Shown here one piece after another: positions 59,488 to 64,000 of a stretch of DNA of 64,000 nucleotides. This stretch comes from Bartonella apihabitans (GTDB lineage Bacteria > Pseudomonadota > Alphaproteobacteria > Rhizobiales > Rhizobiaceae). Within the stretch, counting starts at the first letter, position 1, and each line of letters starts with the position of its first letter. A program made the position numbers and the translations under genes. Below the pieces are notes generated by a model, which did no database searches, was not told the DNA's origin, and worked only from the letters and a program-made list of their open reading frames with translations. The stretch lies in the NCBI RefSeq assembly GCF_030758755.1, contig NZ_CP132387.1, positions 806,001 to 870,000 of the forward strand, given 5' to 3'.

Positions 59488-60333
59488 TTACCGGTGATTT
59501 TGCTGTTTTTGACGGCTTTCAACTTTGGCTTCGTTCCAGAGTTTTTCCATTTCGTCGAGAGAGGCATCGTTCAGGCTTTTATTATTTTTGCTTAGCTCGT
59601 TTTCAATAAAGTTGAAACGGTAGCGGAATTTCTGGTTCGCGTTTTTTAATGCTGTTTGAGGCGAGACACCAATTCGTCTTGAGAGATTGAGAAGCGTGAA
59701 ATAAACATCGCCGAATTCGTCTTCAATGTCTTTTTCATTTTTGGATTGAAGAGCGTCTTTGAGTTCTTTTACTTCCTCATCCATTTTTTCAAAAATAGGG
59801 GCAGGGTCTGTCCAGTCAAATCCGACTTCTGCAGCTCTTTGTTGTAGCGCAATAGCCTCCTTTTCCAATGGCTGGGCGGATTTTACGGATGCAAGATAGC
59901 CTTTTGGAGTATCGTCGGGAAGGTTTGCCAATTTTCGCTTCTCGCTCCTTTCTGCTTTTTCTTCTTTCTTTATGCGCTCCCATTCACCTTTTATAAGTCC
60001 CTTCTTTCTCTGTTCAGGAGAACCGAAGACATGAGGATGCCGACGTATCATCTTTTTTGTTATAGCATAGACAACATCTCCAAAGTTGAAACTGCCTTCT
60101 TCTTCGGCCATTTGGGCATAATATACAACTTGCAAGAGCAAATCTCCGAGCTCCTCACAAAGATCATATTTATCGTTTCGTTCGATTGCATCGGCAACTT
60201 CGTAAACTTCTTCGATAGTATAAGGGATTATCGATTTGAAATCCTGTTTCTTGTCCCAAGGACAACCGGTTTCAGGATCTCTCAGCGCTCTCATAATTTC
60301 GATCAGGCGGCTAATATTGTTTGATGGTTCCAT
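59488..60333 (-). CDS. mazG: Nucleoside triphosphate pyrophosphohydrolase MazG
   Basis: Hydrolyses (d)NTPs and aberrant nucleotides and affects (p)ppGpp-linked survival. The 281-residue protein has two MazG domains: GCPWDKKQDFKSIIPYTIEE with the metal EExYE-type site and ELGDLLLQVVYYAQM, then EVKELKDAL with DEFGDVYFTLLNLSRRIG. ATG 60333 opens MEPSNNISR; the frame extends to 60423 with a hydrophobic leader that the family lacks. It is read divergently from galE. Confidence 0.93.
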   Translation of the reverse strand: MEPSNNISRLIEIMRALRDPETGCPWDKKQDFKSIIPYTIEEVYEVADAIERNDKYDLCEELGDLLLQVVYYAQMAEEEGSFNFGDVVYAITKKMIRRHPHVFGSPEQRKKGLIKGEWERIKKEEKAERSEKRKLANLPDDTPKGYLASVKSAQPLEKEAIALQQRAAEVGFDWTDPAPIFEKMDEEVKELKDALQSKNEKDIEDEFGDVYFTLLNLSRRIGVSPQTALKNANQKFRYRFNFIENELSKNNKSLNDASLDEMEKLWNEAKVESRQKQQNHR

Positions 60334-60449
60334 GGCGAAAAAACTTTCAGATATTAAAAAAATGCAATAATTTATTCCATTCAACGGCTTGTCAGTGATA
60401 AAGAATTCTTTCATAAAAGTCACATGTCTTGTGGTCTATGGGTTGCATT

Positions 60450-61459
60450 ATGAATATTCTGGTAACTGGCGGCGCGGGTTACATAGGTTCGCATTGTTGT
60501 GTGGCACTTATGAATGCCGGCTATCGCGTTATTATACTTGATAATTTCGGCAATAGTCATCCGGAAGTATTACGCAGAATAGAGAAGCTCACAGGACGTG
60601 CACCCACGAACGAGTTAGGTGATGTACGTGATCGAAGCTTCGTCGAATATGTTTTGGAACATCATAAATGCGATGCGGTCATCCATTTTGCCGGCTTGAA
60701 ATCGGTTGCCGAATCCGAAAAAAAACCGGATCTCTATTATGATTGCAATGTGGTTGGAAGTTTGCGTTTGCTACAAGCTATGAAGTCGACCGGTGTTAAA
60801 AAACTGGTCTTTTCATCAACAGCCACTGTTTATGGTTGCCTCCGAAATATTTGCCCTATGATGAAAAACATCCGCTCAATCCGGTGAGTGTCTATGGGCG
60901 CACGAAACTAACTGTGGAGAATATGCTGCGTGATTTTTACGCGAGCGACCCGAGCTGGGCATTCTCCATTCTTCGCTATTTCAACCCCGTAGGGGCAGAC
61001 GAAAGCGGGCTGATAGGGGAAGATCCCAAGGGTGTTCCAAATAATCTCATGCCTATCATAGCTCAGGTTGCCTCGGGAAAACGCGATAAAGTCATGATAT
61101 GGGGTAATGATTACGACACCGAAGACGGAACCGGAGTGCGTGATTATATCCATGTGAGCGACTTGGCCGAGGGGCATTTACGAGCCTTGAAGACCTTGGA
61201 ACATCCTGGTTGCGACGTTATCAATCTGGGACGCGGTCATGGTTATAGCGTGATGGATGTCATAAAAGCATTCGAGCACATATCGAATAAGAAAATAAAA
61301 TACGAAATAGGGCCAAGACGCCCCGGCGATATTGGTGAATTTTTCGCCAATCCTTCGACGGCATTTGATAAACTTCATTGGCGAGCCGAAAAAGATTTGG
61401 AAAAAATGTGCGCGGATATGTGGAATTTTCAGGTCAAGAACCCAGATGGTTATAAATAA
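60450..61459 (+). pseudogene. galE: UDP-glucose 4-epimerase GalE, frameshifted
   Basis: Interconverts UDP-glucose and UDP-galactose for envelope sugars. The start ILVTGGAGYIGSHCCVALM is the NAD-binding motif; the Ser/Thr of the triad lies in KLVFSSTATVYG. Just after that, at about 60835, one missing base (GGTTG where GGTTTG or similar is expected) breaks the frame. The next frame resumes PPKYLPYDEKHPLNPVSVYG with the catalytic YGRTK, then SILRYFNPVGADESGLIGE and the end WNFQVKNPDGYK. Function can be restored by a single T. Pseudogene or error. Confidence 0.9.
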
Positions 61460-61485
61460 ACCTTAACCGGAAAGGAAACCGAGGA

Positions 61486-61695
61486 ATGAAAATTAGTGCA
61501 CGTAATATTCTCAAAGGTAAAATTGTCGCCATCAAGAAAGGTGCAACCACGGCCCATATCCAGATCGACATAGGCGGCCCGATTGTAACCGCATCGATCA
61601 CCAATGAAGCTGTTGATGATCTTCAGCTAAAAGTCGGTGAACCGGCTGCTGCCGTTATAAAATCATCCGATGTTATGGTTGCAATTGCAGATTAA
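61486..61695 (+). CDS. Molybdenum-pterin-binding (Mop/TOBE) protein
   Basis: A 69-residue single Mop domain that binds molybdate or tungstate. It begins MKISARNILKGKIVAIKKGA, a standard Mop opening, and ends with AAAVIKSSDVMVAIAD. AAGGAAACCGAGGA precedes ATG 61486. No molybdenum transporter or cofactor gene is seen nearby, so it may serve as a small storage protein. It could be co-transcribed with galE, which ends 26 bases upstream. Confidence 0.9.
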   Translation: MKISARNILKGKIVAIKKGATTAHIQIDIGGPIVTASITNEAVDDLQLKVGEPAAAVIKSSDVMVAIAD

Positions 61696-62444
61696 GACGG
61701 CCTACGAACTGGCGATAAAGAACGGCCGATGACGCGTTATTTTGCTTAAAGGGCAGCCCTCATGCCGAGAGACAGAAAATATCGCCATTTTTTCACGTCG
61801 AATTCATGGCGTTATCTGCTGAAAAACGAGGGTGCGCGTCAGGCTATTTGTGTTTGTCTGTTAGGAGAGCTCAATCAAAGTACGGTGCGAAAGCATATAA
61901 ATTTGACAGCCGTGTAGGGACGCAAGTTTTTACGTTAAAAAACCGGAATCTGCCTCGTTAAAGCGATAGAACTATTCATTGAATTTGGGCTTTAACAAAC
62001 ACACCCCGACTAACTCTCTTTTTCAGTCAAGATAACGCTTGGAGGGAAATAATATCCCGATCACTAGTTGGCCCTTAAGAGTCTTGGCAAATAGCCGGAA
62101 ACTGTTCCGCGTACAACAGCTTGGAGAGGCTATTGATTTTATCTTCAAAGCGCTAATCTTTTAGAGCTTTGCTTTTTAGCTTACGAGCTTTCAATCGGTT
62201 GAAAAAGCGCTCGGAAGTCAATGTGTCTATGAAGATGCGGCTATTTTCCGATAGCCACGTAGCTTGCTTCCCGCCGGAGTGTTAACTTTCGGGCGCTTAT
62301 GACTTTGTCAATATTCTCGTTATTATTGTTTTTGAATTGTGATGGGCTTTTATGCGTTTATTCTCATAACCATCAACGCTAAATAGATATCCAGCGGATA
62401 CAACAAATGGGAAATCTGTGCTTTTTGGAACGTTATAGGCGACA
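61696..62444. other. Decayed interval with possible transposase relic
   Basis: About 750 bases without a usable gene. The central part on the minus strand holds a fragment that reads like a transposase C-terminus (listed separately). The rest has stops in all frames. Confidence 0.55.
62040..62290 (-). pseudogene. Possible degraded IS5-like transposase fragment
   Basis: In one minus-strand frame the sequence gives RIFIDTLTSERFFNRLKARK, then KLKSKALKD, a stop, and RFEDKINSLSKLLYAEQF. ERFFNRLK followed by a basic stretch and an R-x-D/E-D-K element recalls the E-x6-R C-terminal region of IS5/IS4-family DDE transposases. The likeness is short and interrupted, so the call is tentative. Confidence 0.3.
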
Positions 62445-63377
62445 CTAATCGTCCCAGCGTTTATGGAACCACATCCATTGACCGGGATATTCGCGCACCC
62501 ATGCTTCGACAGTATCATTCAGCTTTTGGGCGGCAGCAACCTCATCAATATTGCCATCCTTATCTTTTGGCAATTCCATGCGTTCGTAGAGTTCCAGCCT
62601 GTAACGCCCGCCAGGTAAACGGATAGAGCGGGCAGGGTAGACATCGCAATCATATTGGCGGGCAAGCTTGATCAATAACGGGTTGGTTCTGACAGGTCTG
62701 CCAAAAAAAGTTCCCTTTATGCCACGGCGGAATTTTTGATCGACCAACATGCCGACATCTTCACCTTCTGCCAATTTGCCCGCAAGCGCCCATGCAGCAC
62801 CGGCTTTTGAAGGTACAAGATGCCCCATAGCAGTGCGCCGCGCCTTCAAAACCCGTTTTGCGATATAGGGATTATTCGGCGGACGAAAAAGTGCGGTCAC
62901 ATTGAGATCGAATGTTGCGGCACAAATAGGTAAAAGTTCAAAATTACCGGTGTGCGCTGTAAAGAAAATGTGCGGTTTTTTTTCGTCTCGGAGCCGTACA
63001 AAAATATCAATTCCATCAACTTCAACCAGACCGGGCTTTTTCGCATTCGGATCAAAGTCAAAAATTTTATCGAGGAATACATATTCCGCAAACAGGCGTC
63101 CCATATTTTCCCACATTTCAAGAGCGGTTTTACGGATCCATTCGGGATCTTTTTCCGGATAGGCGTGACGCAAATTGTCAAGCGCAATCTGATGACGTGG
63201 GAGTAGTGGTCCGACAGTTCGGGCAAACCAGGCAAAAAAGCCGATTCCTGCTTTTGCCGGAAGATAACGAATAAGCGACATCAATCCGGCGACAAAATGT
63301 GCCCAAGACCAGTCCCACCAGTCTTTCAACTTTGTCCGGATGCGAAAAAGAATGAGTTTTAAACGCAATTTTTGCAT
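62445..63377 (-). CDS. lpxXL: Lipid A very-long-chain acyltransferase LpxXL-like
   Basis: A 310-residue membrane acyltransferase of the LpxL/HtrB family. The motif H-x4-E is in FFTAHTGNFELLPI; ALFRPPNNPYIAKRVLKARR and GEDVGMLVDQKFRRGIKGTFF are family signatures. Placed directly after a zinc-type dehydrogenase gene, it matches the Rhizobiales acpXL-fabZ-fabF-fabF-adh-lpxXL cluster, in which LpxXL adds 27-hydroxyoctacosanoate from AcpXL to lipid A. ATG 63377 overlaps the dehydrogenase stop by one base; TTG 63380 is an alternative. Ordinary LpxL is possible, but the neighbour argues against it. Confidence 0.88.
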   Translation of the reverse strand: MQKLRLKLILFRIRTKLKDWWDWSWAHFVAGLMSLIRYLPAKAGIGFFAWFARTVGPLLPRHQIALDNLRHAYPEKDPEWIRKTALEMWENMGRLFAEYVFLDKIFDFDPNAKKPGLVEVDGIDIFVRLRDEKKPHIFFTAHTGNFELLPICAATFDLNVTALFRPPNNPYIAKRVLKARRTAMGHLVPSKAGAAWALAGKLAEGEDVGMLVDQKFRRGIKGTFFGRPVRTNPLLIKLARQYDCDVYPARSIRLPGGRYRLELYERMELPKDKDGNIDEVAAAQKLNDTVEAWVREYPGQWMWFHKRWDD

Positions 63378-64000
63378 CAACTGATTTTCAGGATGATTTT
63401 ACCAAACACATCGCGGCTTTCCATCCGTTTCAATGCTTTTTCAATGTCTCCAAAATCGACAATGGTATCAACAACCGGATGAACAATGCCTTGTGCCATT
63501 TTTTGCATGGCATTCGCCATATTTTCCATTCGGCAGCCGAAAGAACCAAAAATTTTCAATTGCTGTTGGAAGAGTTGCATAAGGTTCATTGATGTAGAAA
63601 CGCCTGATGTCGAACCACACGTAACAAGGCGTCCGCCGCGTTTCAAAGACAGCATCGAACCGGCCCAGGTATCAGCACCAACATGTTCAAAAACCACGTC
63701 GACACCCTTTTTCTTGGTCAGCTTTCTTACAACATGTTCAAACCGATCGTTCCGATAGTTGATGACAACATCGGCACCCAGAGCTTTCGCTTTTTCGATT
63801 TTGCCGTCAGAGCCGACTGTTGTATAAACCGTGCAGCCCATGCGCTTTGCCAATTGTATTGCAGCCGAACCGATGCCTGATCCACCGGCATGTATGAGAA
63901 TTGTCTCGCCGGGCTGAAGTTTTGCATTATCAAACAGCATATGTTCAACAGTGCCGAAAGTGATTGGTGCTACAGCGGCATCAATTTCATCACAATCGAG
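63377..64000 (-). CDS. Zinc-binding alcohol dehydrogenase of the VLCFA cluster (5' end outside window)
   Basis: The C-terminal 207 residues of a medium-chain dehydrogenase/quinone oxidoreductase. The NADPH-binding motif reads ILIHAGGSGIGSAAIQLAKR, with Rossmann continuation KAKALGADVVINYRND and a C-terminal catalytic-fold segment KALKRMESRDVFGKIILKIS. The open frame runs through base 64000, so the N-terminus is off the edge. In Sinorhizobium and Brucella the same gene stands between fabF1 and lpxXL and helps make very-long-chain hydroxy fatty acids for lipid A. Confidence 0.9.
   Translation of the reverse strand, partial: LDCDEIDAAVAPITFGTVEHMLFDNAKLQPGETILIHAGGSGIGSAAIQLAKRMGCTVYTTVGSDGKIEKAKALGADVVINYRNDRFEHVVRKLTKKKGVDVVFEHVGADTWAGSMLSLKRGGRLVTCGSTSGVSTSMNLMQLFQQQLKIFGSFGCRMENMANAMQKMAQGIVHPVVDTIVDFGDIEKALKRMESRDVFGKIILKIS

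Overview
The window is a chromosomal segment of an AT-leaning alphaproteobacterium of the order Hyphomicrobiales (Rhizobiales). It most resembles the Bartonellaceae/Brucellaceae. The evidence is gene order and content: lpxD-fabZ-lpxA-lpxI-lpxB; thyA-folA-hflK-hflC-DUF2065-htrA with convergent serB and then miaA; glyA-nrdR-ribD-ribE-ribH-nusB; DUF177-plsX-fabH-ihfA-merR; cpdR beside an N-formylglutamate amidohydrolase; a phosphatidylcholine synthase; and an LpxXL-type acyltransferase with its alcohol dehydrogenase, the pair used to put very-long-chain fatty acids on lipid A. The genus call is an inference. The low coding density and many broken genes would fit a host-associated relative of Bartonella.

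Layout. 1-4.3 kb: lipid A operon, beginning inside lpxD. 4.5-8.9 kb (minus): polar amino-acid ABC transporter with an embedded, frameshifted FAD amino-acid oxidase. 9.7-12.2 kb: MHS-type MFS carrier and a frameshifted M20 amidohydrolase. 12.7-20.1 kb: thymidylate/folate genes, the HflKC membrane protease regulator, an HtrA protease, serB and a broken miaA. 21-27.5 kb (minus): B12-dependent ribonucleotide reductase, a Nudix hydrolase and a frameshifted UbiH-like hydroxylase. 27.6-34.6 kb: phosphatidylcholine synthase, 3-hydroxyisobutyryl-CoA hydrolase-like protein, membrane protein, Tat-exported L,D-transpeptidase, Wzz/ExoP-like protein and frameshifted ctaA. 34.8-45.5 kb: argC, a doubly damaged glyA, nrdR, riboflavin genes, nusB, bamE, plsX, fabH, ihfA and a MerR regulator. 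46.4-50.9 kb: tRNA-Val, cpdR, N-formylglutamate amidohydrolase, hisN, an atypical alpha/beta hydrolase and an hsp20 gene behind a probable RpoH promoter and ROSE-type RNA thermometer. 51.3-57.6 kb: glutamate synthase (gltB frameshifted, gltD intact). 57.9-64 kb: tRNA-Pro, cytochrome c, HesB/IscA protein, mazG, frameshifted galE, a Mop protein, lpxXL and the 3' part of its dehydrogenase.

Two features stand out. First, eight genes are interrupted, several of them normally housekeeping (glyA, gltB, ctaA, ubiH-like, miaA). glyA and miaA each carry two independent lesions; the others have one frameshift each. This is either ongoing genome decay or a poorly polished sequence, and only reads or a relative can decide. 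Second, several non-coding stretches look structured: the ribE-ribH gap folds into a branched RNA closed by an 11-bp perfect stem, the hsp20 leader hides its ribosome binding site, and the long nrdJ upstream region has candidate NrdR sites and a terminator-like hairpin. The window holds no CRISPR array, prophage or intact insertion sequence that I can see.
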